Part shown: positions 16,191 through 24,728 of the stretch, piece after piece
How positions within the stretch are numbered: position 1 is the first letter of the stretch
Layout: each line of letters opens with the position of its first letter
NCBI GenBank assembly: GCA_017554235.1
Contig: JAFZIV010000019.1
Coordinates: 62,001 to 126,000 of the forward strand
Reading direction: 5' to 3'
Length of the DNA: 64,000 bases
Source: Selenomonadaceae bacterium
GTDB lineage: Bacteria > Bacillota > Negativicutes > Selenomonadales > Selenomonadaceae
Notes under the pieces: model-generated
The model's database searches: none
Seen by the model: only the letters and a program-made list of their open reading frames with translations
What the model was told of the DNA's origin: nothing
Made by a program: the position numbers and the translations under genes

Positions 16191-17435
16191 CTAATTTGCT
16201 AAGTTGCTAAGCGGTATCTGTGTATAACTTTTTCCTGGCGGCTTAATATATTTATCTTGCACATCTTTCACATACGCACTTGTGCCTGTAAAACCGCATA
16301 TCCAACCCGCTTTACCTTCGTATATTACACTATCGTTAAGATACCAACCTCTGATTGCTTTTGTATTCTTCGCATTTCGTTTTTGTGTCAAGTTTGGAGT
16401 TTTCCTTCCTTTACGCGCCATCGATTCGTGCAACGAACGTTTTTTCTTTCTAAACTGCTTAAGGTAAAAATATATTTCTGGATTTTCCTTAATTTTTTCG
16501 ACTCCACTTATAGCTATTGCGTCGTTGTAATGTGTTTTTTCCAATCTCAATTCTTTACGTCGTGGCGTTGTTTCCGAGCCATAAGTAATATCAGCGTCAG
16601 GATATTTTCTAAACGTCCACAATCTCAAAATGTTCATAAATGGCGGTTCTTTGTACTGTTTAACTTTTTTATTTTCATTCTGCCACTTGTATAATATTCC
16701 GCCAACCTGATGATTCTCTTGCGTATGACAATCGACACAGACCGTTATTAAATTGTCCGCTCTGTCACTTCCTCCGTTGCTACGATATTTTATGTGGTGC
16801 GTTTGCAGAATCTTGTCCTTAGCCCTGCACACTTGACAGGTATAATTGTCACGTGCAAAGACAAAATATCTTACGTCGTAATATCCATAACATTGTCCGC
16901 GCTGATAATCCAATCCATTAATTTCTGGATTTATCATTTTGACAATATCAAATTTACCTACCTCAATGTGAATTTCGGAATTTGGCAACAGTGATATAAA
17001 CTTATCAATCCAGAAAAATGTTGCATTGATTCGCGCTTGCAAACTCGGCGGTAACCAACTTTCCGATTTCCTGCGATTCAGAAAACGCGATTGACGATAA
17101 CGCGTTTTTCTGTTACGTCTGCTTTTTCTTAATGTCGCTCGCGCCGTAATTAATTCGGTTATCGATTTTTGAACTTTAGATTGATGACGTAACTCAATTT
17201 CACCTTTGATTAAAACTTTGTTACAAGAAGTGACAGCCATTCCTATATGCACTGCGCCTTCGTCCACGCCAATGTGAATTTCTTGAACAGTCTCACCCGT
17301 CGCAATTTGAAGTTGAATTGTAAACGTCTTATAGCCAATAATTTTAGCCTTCTTCTGCTTAAGCAGGATTCGGGCTTTACGTTGAGAGCAAGGCATTAAA
17401 TTTTTACCTCGCATAGATTTGACGAATACTCTCAA
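16191..17435 (-). CDS. iscB: IscB RNA-guided endonuclease
   Basis: 414 residues, the transposon-encoded relative of Cas9. Order: N-terminal PLMP-type domain (residues 1-50, with NLMPCSQRKARILLKQ), RuvC-I (IGVDEG, Asp58), arginine-rich bridge helix (about 98-122), RuvC-II (IHIEVGKFD, Glu158), HNH domain about 190-240 (two CxxC pairs, HH at 213-214, Asn228, His237) and RuvC-III (HYNDA, His302 and Asp305). All nuclease residues I would look for are present, so the protein seems intact. A C-terminal target-interaction region follows. TTG start with GGGAGGG upstream. Unlike relatives, the guide-RNA region upstream appears shortened (see 17436-17597). Confidence 0.93.
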   Translation of the reverse strand: MRVFVKSMRGKNLMPCSQRKARILLKQKKAKIIGYKTFTIQLQIATGETVQEIHIGVDEGAVHIGMAVTSCNKVLIKGEIELRHQSKVQKSITELITARATLRKSRRNRKTRYRQSRFLNRRKSESWLPPSLQARINATFFWIDKFISLLPNSEIHIEVGKFDIVKMINPEINGLDYQRGQCYGYYDVRYFVFARDNYTCQVCRAKDKILQTHHIKYRSNGGSDRADNLITVCVDCHTQENHQVGGILYKWQNENKKVKQYKEPPFMNILRLWTFRKYPDADITYGSETTPRRKELRLEKTHYNDAIAISGVEKIKENPEIYFYLKQFRKKKRSLHESMARKGRKTPNLTQKRNAKNTKAIRGWYLNDSVIYEGKAGWICGFTGTSAYVKDVQDKYIKPPGKSYTQIPLSNLAN

Positions 17436-17597
17436 GTTTCGTCCCTCCCTTTCGGAGTTAGTTGCCCTTCGCCAATGTTTATTAGCTCGTTAGTGATTAG
17501 ATCATTAGATCGCTAGTTTCTAACCACTAATGATCTAATGATCTATAAACTAACAACTAATTCAAGCTTCCGCCTCTTTAGGCGGTGAGTTATTGAC
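17436..17597 (-). ncRNA. Degenerate omega-RNA region of iscB
   Basis: On the minus strand this holds GTCAATAAC, the hairpin CCGCCTAAAGAGGCGG, AAGCTTGAA, then an 81-base A/T-rich inverted repeat, then AACATTGGCGAAGG and the iscB ribosome binding site. The ends match the orphan element at 4292-4495, but the 155-base structured core seen there is absent. If the core is needed for IscB loading, this copy is not a working guide RNA. Confidence 0.5.
17491..17551. repeat. AT-rich inverted repeat inside the omega-RNA region
   Basis: Arms 17491-17518 and 17524-17551 pair over about 22 of 29 positions and are built from GATCATTA units. It has the same style as the heptamer hairpins at 12375 and 21932, though with a period of 8. 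Confidence 0.75.
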
Positions 17598-19047
17598 ACT
17601 TAGAACGCATTTTGTAAATCAAATTCATCTTAAGTTCGTAATAGTTCGGCGACATATCCAAATAATGACGATGAGGATTTTCAAAGCGTTGCTCCTCTTC
17701 CCAAATCTCATGTTCAAGTTGATGCTTGACGTAATCTTTAATTTCTTGCAACTTTGGCAATTCCTCGACGCGCCGCCCGTCCTTAACGTAAAGCTTTAAA
17801 AGTTTTTTCGCCGTACAATTCGTAAATGCTCTTTGTTTCCAAGGCTTTACCGGGTCAATATACCTAAAAGGCGTCGATAAGTCAATATCTTCATCAAGCA
17901 ACGCAATCATATCTGCGATAGCATGTCCGCCCTCGTCGTAAATGCGATAAACATTTTTCAAGCCGGGATTGGTAATTTTTTCAACGTTCTCACTGATTTT
18001 AATTCGCGGCGTAAATTTTTCTCCGTCACTAAGTGCTACAAGTTTATAGACTGCGCCAAAAACAGGTTCAGACTTCGCCGTTATCAATCGCTCGCCGACT
18101 CCAAAACTATCAATCGCCGCGCCTTGATTCAACAATGAATTTATCGTGAACTCGTCTAAGCTGTTCGATACAATAATTTTGCAATCGTTCAGTCCCGCTT
18201 CGTCCAACATTTTTCTGACGCGCTTCGATAAATACGCTAAGTCGCCCGAATCAATACGCACGCCCTTAAGACGATTTCCCGCCGGCTCTAAAATTTCTTT
18301 AGCTACACGAATCGAATTTGGTACGCCGCTGTGAATTACGTCGTAAGTGTCAATAAGGAACACCGCCGAATTGGGATAAACTTCCGCGTAACGTTTAAAA
18401 GCTTCGTATTCGTCGCCGAAGTACATTACCCAACTATGCGCCATTGTGCCGTTAATTGGAATTCCAAACATTTTACCCGCTGATACCGTTGCAGTTCCGT
18501 TGACGCCGCCGATAAATGCCGCCCGCGCTCCATAAGTTGCCGCGTCCATATTATGCGCCCGCCGCGCTCCAAAATCTGAAACCAATCTTCCTTCAGCAGA
18601 ACGGACAATCCTGCGTGCCTTCGTGGCTATCAACGATTGATGATTTACCTGCGATAAAATTGCCGTTTCAACTAACTGCGCGTCAAGCAAATCAGCAATG
18701 ACTGTCATAAACGGTTCATTGGGATACATTATTGTACCTTCGGGAAATGCGTAAATGTCGCCGTGAAAATGGAAATTCGACAAGTAATTTAAAAATTCTT
18801 CACTGAAAATATTTTGTGCGCGGAAATATTCAACGTCGTCCGCGTCGAAGTGCATATTCTCAACGTATTCAATAATCTGTTCAAGTCCGGCAAAAATCGC
18901 AAAGCCGCCGTTATCGGGATTACGTCTGTAAAAAACGTCAAAGGCAACGCGCGTATTTTCGCCGCCCGAAACAAAGTAGCCGTTAGCCATTGTCATTTCG
19001 TAAAAGTCCATCATCATCGTGATGTTACGCTTATCAAACTGCGTCAT
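17590..19047 (-). CDS. pncB: Nicotinate phosphoribosyltransferase
   Basis: Salvages nicotinate to nicotinate mononucleotide with PRPP for NAD. 485 residues, the length of the Gram-positive type. Conserved blocks include DFYEMTMANGYF at the start, GGFAIFAGLEQIIEYVENM, DFGARRAHNMDAATYGARAAF-type sequence near residue 165, the autophosphorylation region with GTMAHSWVM, and GVRIDSGDLAYLSK with the phosphate-binding part. GGAGG lies 7 bases before the ATG. The last codons (CAA TAA) fall in the left end of the iscB element, so the stop is shared with the insertion. It is a separate gene from the chemoreceptor downstream of its start. Confidence 0.95.
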   Translation of the reverse strand: MTQFDKRNITMMMDFYEMTMANGYFVSGGENTRVAFDVFYRRNPDNGGFAIFAGLEQIIEYVENMHFDADDVEYFRAQNIFSEEFLNYLSNFHFHGDIYAFPEGTIMYPNEPFMTVIADLLDAQLVETAILSQVNHQSLIATKARRIVRSAEGRLVSDFGARRAHNMDAATYGARAAFIGGVNGTATVSAGKMFGIPINGTMAHSWVMYFGDEYEAFKRYAEVYPNSAVFLIDTYDVIHSGVPNSIRVAKEILEPAGNRLKGVRIDSGDLAYLSKRVRKMLDEAGLNDCKIIVSNSLDEFTINSLLNQGAAIDSFGVGERLITAKSEPVFGAVYKLVALSDGEKFTPRIKISENVEKITNPGLKNVYRIYDEGGHAIADMIALLDEDIDLSTPFRYIDPVKPWKQRAFTNCTAKKLLKLYVKDGRRVEELPKLQEIKDYVKHQLEHEIWEEEQRFENPHRHYLDMSPNYYELKMNLIYKMRSKCQ

Positions 19048-19065
19048 TAAAAATCCTCCGTTTTT

Positions 19066-19094
19066 AGGGAAAAGGGAATAGGGAATAGGGAATA
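19066..19094. repeat. Heptamer tandem repeat GGGAATA
   Basis: About three to four copies of AGGGAAT between the pncB start and the chemoreceptor stop. A related unit (GGGAAGA) lies inside infB at 52388. There is no clear inverted partner here. Confidence 0.75.
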
Positions 19095-19118
19095 AAAATC
19101 TCGTCCCTCTTACCTAAA

Positions 19119-21116
19119 TTATCTAAGCTTGTATGTTCGGATAGCCTTTTGAAGGTCTTCCGCCATATTGGCAAGTTGTTTACTTGCAGATGCAATTTCT
19201 TCTGTAGCGGCAGAAAGTTCCTGCGTAGTGGCAGAAATTGTTTCAGTTTCTGATGAAAATTTGTGCGCCGTGTTATCAATCAAATTAACTGATTCAATAA
19301 TCCTATCATTACCTGCGTTGGCTTTATCAATAGCGATTGTCGTATGACTGATTTTTTTGGTAAGCTCGCCAATCAAATGAACGATTTCACGGAATGCGCC
19401 GCCCGCGTCATTAACTGCATCAACGCTTTCTTGCGTCATCGTCGTGCCAACTTGCATAGACTCAACTGCTTTATCTGTTTGATTTTGTACGTCAAAAATC
19501 AATCTGTGAATTTCTTCAGCCGCCGTAGCTGATTGTTCGGCAAGCTTTCTTACTTCCTCCGCGACAACTGCAAATCCGCGTCCATGATCTCCTGCGCGGG
19601 CAGCCTCAATAGCCGCGTTAAGTGCAAGCAGGTTAGTTTGCTCGGCAATGGCGGAAATTGTTTCTACGATATTTCCAATTTCCTTTGAATGTTCGCCCAA
19701 TAATTTTATAACTTCAGATGATTGCTGTACGGAAGTTTGAAGAGCTTTCATACTTTGTACGGCAGTTTCGATTGTCGTGGCACCGCTTTCAGCCGTCGTC
19801 ATTGCAAACTGCGACGCATCGATTACGCCTTTAGAATCACTTTCAATAACTTTCAAAATTTCGCGCATATTATGGATAGCGTCATTAGCTGAACTTACGG
19901 CATTTTGTTGATGAGCAGTTGCGTTGGCAAAGTCGCTTACGGAATTGGCAATTTGATCTGCCGCTATAGCAGACTGTTGCGCATTTCTGTTTAAATCTTC
20001 GGCTGACTCCGAAACGGTTAAGGCACTCTGTCTGGCCGTGCGGAAAAATTTGTTAAGATTGTCCGTCATTACACCGAAGGCGTTGGCAACGTGACCAATT
20101 TCGTCATTTGAATCAACAGGAACTCTTTCCAAAGATAAATTGCCCTTTGCAATTTCAGTAGCCGTCTCGTCAATAACCAAAATAGGTTTTACAGATTTAT
20201 TTGCAACGATTGTGGCAATGGCAATGATTATAACCAACATTACACCGCACATACCCATTAATATCATCATTTCGTGATAAGCGTTCGCTTCAACAACCTT
20301 CATCGATCTGAATGATGCAACAATCCAGCCGGTTTGCGGTTCTTTTACGTAGCTGACAAGTTTTTTATCGCCGTCAATCGTGACTTCCGCGACATTGCTT
20401 TTATCTGAACTCGCATTTTTGATAAAAGCATATTGGCTCATATCAATGCGGTCTTCATCTTTCTCGATTTTTATTGAAGAATGCGCAATCAACTTTCCGT
20501 TGCCTTCAAAAATTGCAAGTTCGGTGTGATCGTCCACAGCATCTTGCAACAGATCTGCCAGCGTAGAAATATTGTAGTTACGCTGAATCATACCGATAAC
20601 TTGTCCGTTATCATTTTTAACGGGAACTTCCATAACGACGATAGCAAGCCCTGAAGTTTTACTGATAACGACTTCAGAAATATATTCTTCGCCTTTCATC
20701 GCCGCTTTAAAATAATCGCGTTCCGAAAGATTTACAAGTTTAGAATCATCACTGCGCACAACTTGCTGACCGTCTACTCCTGTAAGAACGATATTACTTG
20801 CGTCATTAAAAAGCGCGTTGGCATTTTTCACCGTAGCCTTCATATTGGAGCTACGATTTTCAGGCGACGCCATAAGATATTCTTGAATGGAATGATTGCC
20901 TGCCAAAAGCCGTAAAGCAATAAAGTTATTGCCCATCAATGCGTAGACTTCTTTTTCGATTAAATCGTTTTGTACTGCCAATTCTTCCTCTGCAGATTCA
21001 AACGCCTCATTAATGGCGGTGTAAGAAGTATATCCTGTCATAAAAAGAAGTGGCGTTATTCCTATTAAGAGCATTAAAAAAATAAGTTTGGACTTTATAC
21101 TTCCCAAAAAATTCAC
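19119..21116 (-). CDS. Methyl-accepting chemotaxis protein (Cache sensor)
   Basis: About 665 residues. TM1 near residues 8-28, a large periplasmic region of about 255 residues with a double-Cache look ([48 protein letters not shown]-type strands, GWIVASFRS), TM2 near 285-305, HAMP, and the signalling coiled coil with tip [18 protein letters not shown]. Cache receptors usually sense amino acids or organic acids; the ligand is not known. The start is uncertain: I prefer the GTG at 21116 (AAAGGT 9 bases upstream) over a TTG six codons earlier. It probably has its own promoter in the divergent gap to trmK. Confidence 0.92.
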   Translation of the reverse strand: MNFLGSIKSKLIFLMLLIGITPLLFMTGYTSYTAINEAFESAEEELAVQNDLIEKEVYALMGNNFIALRLLAGNHSIQEYLMASPENRSSNMKATVKNANALFNDASNIVLTGVDGQQVVRSDDSKLVNLSERDYFKAAMKGEEYISEVVISKTSGLAIVVMEVPVKNDNGQVIGMIQRNYNISTLADLLQDAVDDHTELAIFEGNGKLIAHSSIKIEKDEDRIDMSQYAFIKNASSDKSNVAEVTIDGDKKLVSYVKEPQTGWIVASFRSMKVVEANAYHEMMILMGMCGVMLVIIIAIATIVANKSVKPILVIDETATEIAKGNLSLERVPVDSNDEIGHVANAFGVMTDNLNKFFRTARQSALTVSESAEDLNRNAQQSAIAADQIANSVSDFANATAHQQNAVSSANDAIHNMREILKVIESDSKGVIDASQFAMTTAESGATTIETAVQSMKALQTSVQQSSEVIKLLGEHSKEIGNIVETISAIAEQTNLLALNAAIEAARAGDHGRGFAVVAEEVRKLAEQSATAAEEIHRLIFDVQNQTDKAVESMQVGTTMTQESVDAVNDAGGAFREIVHLIGELTKKISHTTIAIDKANAGNDRIIESVNLIDNTAHKFSSETETISATTQELSAATEEIASASKQLANMAEDLQKAIRTYKLR

Positions 21117-21292
21117 GACGGCACGACCTTTCAAAAAAAATTCTCATGGTATTTTACGATAACTCTTTGAAAATTTCCTGCATAATGTAAGAAAACTTTG
21201 CAAAAAATTTTCCATAAAATTAAATCCCTGTTTGTAATGCAGGAACTTTCAAAATACGCTGGAATAAATAAAAAAATTTATGGGGTGATGAA

Positions 21293-21970
21293 TTGATTGA
21301 CGCACGTATAAACGCAATGATAAATTTTGTTCCGGCGGGTAGTCGAGTTGCTGACATTGGCGCGGATCACGGCTATTTGTCGATTGAGTTAATAAAAAGT
21401 TGCCGCGCAGATTTTGTAATAGCGACTGACAAAAATCCTAACCCGCTTGACGCCGCCAAAAAAAATATTTCTGCCGCAGGTCTTGATAATTTTATTGAAA
21501 CGCGATTAGGTGACGGCTTACAAGTGCTTAACGTCGGTGAAGTCGATACAATTTGCGTTGGCGGTATGGGTGGCGCATTAATCTGCAAAATTCTTGACGA
21601 TTCGCCTCAAATTCTTAATGACGTTGAAAATTTAATTTTGCAACCGATGAATGCCGTTGACAAACTTAAAAATTATTTGACTGATAAAAATTTTTACATT
21701 GCAGACATAGACCTTGCGGAGGCTGGCGGCATTATATACGAAATTATTTTTGCGTCAAGGAGTGCAGATAAAATTTCTGCGCGGAAAAAATTTGACGCGT
21801 CGCCTTTACGTGAAAAATATTTGGCGTTGAAAGTAGAAAAGTTGCAACGGATACTTGACGAAATGTCTAAAAGTCCCGCCGCAACTTCCAGCGAAAAATT
21901 TTTAGAAATAAGTTCTAAAGTTAAAGGGTTAAGTGATCAGTGGTCAGTGGTAAGAAATTTTCTTCACTGA
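21293..21970 (+). CDS. trmK: tRNA (adenine(22)-N1)-methyltransferase
   Basis: SAM-dependent enzyme that makes m1A22 in tRNA of Gram-positive bacteria. 225 residues. SAM motif ADIGADHGYLSIEL at about residue 20, ATDKNPNPL, then VDTICVGGMGGALI and the catalytic-type motif LILQPM. The helical C-terminal domain follows. TTG start with GGGGTGATG upstream. The last residues (GLSDQWSVVRNFLH) are encoded by a repeat element (21932-22001) that has replaced or extended the natural end; family members end elsewhere. It converges on folE2, whose stop is 25 bases away. Confidence 0.92.
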   Translation: MIDARINAMINFVPAGSRVADIGADHGYLSIELIKSCRADFVIATDKNPNPLDAAKKNISAAGLDNFIETRLGDGLQVLNVGEVDTICVGGMGGALICKILDDSPQILNDVENLILQPMNAVDKLKNYLTDKNFYIADIDLAEAGGIIYEIIFASRSADKISARKKFDASPLREKYLALKVEKLQRILDEMSKSPAATSSEKFLEISSKVKGLSDQWSVVRNFLH

Positions 21971-22001
21971 TCACTGATTACTTTTCACTGATCACTATTC
22001 A
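21932..22001. repeat. Heptamer-based inverted repeat at the trmK/folE2 ends
   Basis: GTGATCA/GTGGTCA units at 21932-21949 pair with CACTGATCACTGATTACT at 21965-21982 (16 of 18), with further copies to 22001. It covers the last codons of both convergent genes and can act as a shared terminator-like hairpin. Confidence 0.85.
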
Positions 22002-22777
22002 CTAAAATACGCATAAGCGTTGTGATTATGAATCGACTCAAAATTTTCGCATTCAACTTCAAACGAAGAAATATTTTCGACTCCGCGCAGAGTTCCAACG
22101 ACATCGCGCAGAATATCTTCCACAAACTTTGGATTTTGATAAGCGTATTCAGTGACAAATTTTTCATCTTCACGCTTAAGAATCGGAAAAATTTTACTTG
22201 AACCCTGCGACTCAATCAGCCTAAAAATTTTCTCAATGCCGAAATCTTCCGCCTTGTCCATATCGGCAATTTCCAGATTAACTTTGCATACCGAGCGTTG
22301 ATTGTGCGCACCAAAACTTGAAATTTCACGACTGCACGGACAAAGCGAAGTAAACGGCACAATCAAGCCTAAATTAAATTTCATACGAGAATTTTTATAA
22401 AGTTCACCGTCAAGCTTACAGTCAATGTCCAATAAAGATTTTTTATCAGAAATTGGCGCGGATTGTTCGACGAAATATTTAAACTCAATCTGAATCGTCG
22501 AAAAGTCTGCGTCAAGTTTTGTTTGCGCGTCGAGTAAAATTTTTTCCACGTCAAGAATTGTAATCGGTGTATTTGTCCAATCGGTTAAAATTTCCATTAA
22601 GCGGCTCATATGTGTGCCACGAATTTTTTCACTAAGCGATACTGTAAAGCGAATCTTCGCGGCGACCTGCTGAATTTTGCCATTATCCGAAATTAAAAGC
22701 GGAAGGTGTACTTTCGATACGCCCGTCCGCTGAATTTTTATGCCGCGTGTATCAATTTGGTTTTGTACGTCAATCAT
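21995..22777 (-). CDS. folE2: GTP cyclohydrolase FolE2 (type IB)
   Basis: Converts GTP to 7,8-dihydroneopterin triphosphate for folate or queuosine. 260 residues. Family blocks: VQNQIDTRGIKIQRTGVSKVHLPL at the start, RGTHMSRL with the metal ligand region, and PFTSLCPCSREISSFGAHNQRS near residue 145 holding the catalytic cysteine. This version is independent of zinc and in several bacteria is induced under zinc starvation; I see no Zur box that I could support. The last three codons (AGT GAA TAG) are part of the repeat at 21932-22001. No other folate genes adjoin it. Confidence 0.95.
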   Translation of the reverse strand: MIDVQNQIDTRGIKIQRTGVSKVHLPLLISDNGKIQQVAAKIRFTVSLSEKIRGTHMSRLMEILTDWTNTPITILDVEKILLDAQTKLDADFSTIQIEFKYFVEQSAPISDKKSLLDIDCKLDGELYKNSRMKFNLGLIVPFTSLCPCSREISSFGAHNQRSVCKVNLEIADMDKAEDFGIEKIFRLIESQGSSKIFPILKREDEKFVTEYAYQNPKFVEDILRDVVGTLRGVENISSFEVECENFESIHNHNAYAYFSE

Positions 22778-23078
22778 AATAGCTAGCCGAACTTGTATAA
22801 CAATTCAACTTTGCCCTCCTAAAAATAAAATCTTCGTGAGAGGAGCGGGCATAAATGCTGATAAAGCTACCGCCCGCTGGGGTTATAATCTTCAAAGGTT
22901 TTAGGGCTTAGTCCTTTTCTATACCCTAAATCCTTATCCCTAAAATAAATGATTCGGCGATAAGAATTTTTTTCCTTCAAAAAAATTTTTTAAATTCTTA
23001 GCGACTTTTTGTAAAGTTCAAGTTTATAAAAATTTTTATTCGTGAAGGGAATTTTAAATTGCGGTTGAATAAGGCGGT
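22778..23078. other. 301-base gap between folE2 and gspF
   Basis: Divergent spacer. It holds the 36-bp palindromic repeat (22843-22878), a TTTTAGGG...CCCTAAAA inverted segment with TCCTTA-type units (about 22908-22945), and then A/T-rich DNA that probably carries the promoter of gspF. I see no gene. Confidence 0.5.
22843..22878 (-). repeat. 36-bp palindromic repeat, copy 2
   Basis: Inverted copy of 4507-4542 with 34 of 36 identical bases. The arms GAGCGGGC/GCCCGCT are preserved, and both differences are in the non-paired part near one arm. Confidence 0.8.
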
Positions 23079-24284
23079 ATGAAAAAATTTAAATATAAAG
23101 GTTATGACGCGCAGTCAACAGAAAAATTCGGTACGTTGGAAGCACCTGACATGGCGTCGGCTTATGCGGCATTGCTTTATCAAGGCGTCGTAGTTGTCAG
23201 CCTTCAACAGGAACGCCTAAGCATTGTAAAATTTATTTCGGAACTAATTTTGCGTTTGCGAATCGGCGGACGTTGGACTTCAGTATTTTTCCGTGAATTA
23301 AGCGTCATGCTCGGTTCAATGACACTTCATAACGCGCTGAAAATGTTGGAAAAAGCATCACGCGGACACGTTGCAGAAAAAATTTTATCTGACTTGTCGA
23401 AGGCGGTCGGCGGCGGTAAAAAATTTAGTGAAGCATTACGAGAACACGAGGTAATTTTTACTGATGATATAGTACAGATGATTGAAATTGCCGAAGAAAG
23501 CGGCAACACGCAGGCAGTTACAAAAACTTTGTCTGAACGGCTTGAAAGAAGTTACACGACAAGCCGAAAAGTTAGCGGCGCAATGTATTATCCGATCGTG
23601 GTGTTAATCGCGGCAGTTATTGCGGCAATCATAATGTTAAATGTAACTTTACCTGTCTTTGATTCGTTTTATAAAAATTACGGTGGCGAATTACCATTGG
23701 TAACGTTGATACTTTTCAACGGCGGAAGATTTTTGACGGAACATTTAATTTTAATTGTCTTTGTAATTTGCGCGGCAATATTTTCAGCGTTTATAATTTA
23801 TCGTGAAGTGGACGCAGTAGAATTTTTTGTCGATGAAATGAAATTGAAAGTAAAAATCCTGCGCGAAATTGCGCTAAGAAATTTATTTGGGAGATTGAGT
23901 TTTTTACTTGAAAGCGGCGTAACATTGGACGAAGCATTAAGGTTGAGTATAATTTCGGATGAAAATTCTTATATGCGGAAAATGTTGGGCAGCGCAAAAC
24001 TTTCAATCGAAAAGGGCGAGTCATTAGAATCAGTCCTGCGACGCGTGATAAAAAATATTTCGCCGCTGTACTTGGGATTAATCGCGACTGGCGAGGCAAC
24101 AGGCGAGATTGTAGAAATGTTGCGTCAATGCGAGGCAATGGCAGATTTTGAGATTGATGAAACTCTGCGCGAATTACCGGCAAAGGCAGAAGTCTACGGG
24201 ACAGTTGCGGCAGGTTTAATCGTGGCAATGTTGGTATTTTCGATAATGTTACCGATTTTCAGCATGAGCAGTTTAAATTTTTGA
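23079..24284 (+). CDS. Type II secretion/type IV pilus inner-membrane protein (GspF/PilC)
   Basis: Platform protein of type IV pilus and type II secretion machines; it links the cytoplasmic ATPase to pseudopilus assembly. 401 residues, the usual length. There are two repeated T2SSF domains (about 65-190 and 270-395), each ending in hydrophobic helices, with the typical SFFRELSVMLGSM-like and GLIATGEATGEIVEML blocks. The N-terminus FKYKGYDAQSTEKFGTLEAPDMASAYAALLYQGV is also typical. No GspE/PilB ATPase, pilin or peptidase gene is near, so this is an orphan unless the rest is elsewhere in the genome. The next gene begins 12 bases downstream. Confidence 0.93.
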   Translation: MKKFKYKGYDAQSTEKFGTLEAPDMASAYAALLYQGVVVVSLQQERLSIVKFISELILRLRIGGRWTSVFFRELSVMLGSMTLHNALKMLEKASRGHVAEKILSDLSKAVGGGKKFSEALREHEVIFTDDIVQMIEIAEESGNTQAVTKTLSERLERSYTTSRKVSGAMYYPIVVLIAAVIAAIIMLNVTLPVFDSFYKNYGGELPLVTLILFNGGRFLTEHLILIVFVICAAIFSAFIIYREVDAVEFFVDEMKLKVKILREIALRNLFGRLSFLLESGVTLDEALRLSIISDENSYMRKMLGSAKLSIEKGESLESVLRRVIKNISPLYLGLIATGEATGEIVEMLRQCEAMADFEIDETLRELPAKAEVYGTVAAGLIVAMLVFSIMLPIFSMSSLNF

Positions 24285-24296
24285 AAGGAAAAAATT

Positions 24297-24728
24297 TTGG
24301 AAACTTGGTTAATTTACGCATTACTTTCAGCGTTAAGCGCGGCGTTCGTATCAATTTTCGGCAAGGTCGGCTTGTCGGGATTGGACAGCAACGTTGCAAC
24401 ATTTGTCCGCGCAGTTATTATGATGATATTTTTGGCAGGAGTTGTCTTTGTGCAAGGGAATTTTTCGCAGGTACAAGAAATTTTTGCCGATAAAAAATCT
24501 TTCCTTTTCATATGCTTAAGCGGCGTTGCGGGCGCATTATCATGGCTATTTTATTTTGCGGCGTTAAAATTCGGCAAAGTCTCACAAGTTGCGCCGGTCG
24601 ATAAACTTAGCGTAGTGTTCGCAGTAATTTTGGCGTTGATAATTTTCGACGAAAAAATATCTTTGGTTCACGGAATTGCAGTAACTTTGATAGCAGTCGG
24701 CGGAATAATGCTTGCGGTGTTTAAATGA
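24297..24728 (+). CDS. EamA-domain membrane protein (half-size)
   Basis: 143 residues with four to five hydrophobic helices that match one EamA unit of the drug/metabolite transporter superfamily (SALSAAFVSIFGKVGLSGLD at the start, then SWLFYFAALKFGKVSQVAPVDKLSVVFAVILALIIFDEKI-type sequence). Full transporters have two such units, so this may act as a dimer, as other half-size members do. The substrate is unknown. TTG start with GAAAGG upstream. The stop overlaps the rsgA start (ATGA), showing translational coupling. Confidence 0.88.
   Translation: METWLIYALLSALSAAFVSIFGKVGLSGLDSNVATFVRAVIMMIFLAGVVFVQGNFSQVQEIFADKKSFLFICLSGVAGALSWLFYFAALKFGKVSQVAPVDKLSVVFAVILALIIFDEKISLVHGIAVTLIAVGGIMLAVFK

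Larger units (their letters stand above)
16104..17597 (-). mobile_element. IscB-carrying IS200/IS605-class element
   Basis: Element of about 1.5 kb between pncB and aroE, bounded by a left-end hairpin (17570-17585, minus strand) and a right-end hairpin (16105-16130). It contains iscB and a short upstream region, with no TnpA transposase, so it would need a transposase in trans. The GTCAATAAC at its left end overlaps the stop codon of pncB (TAA at 17590-17592). I found no copy of the dispersed CCGCGCAG octamer inside it, which fits later arrival. Exact ends are not certain. Confidence 0.65.
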
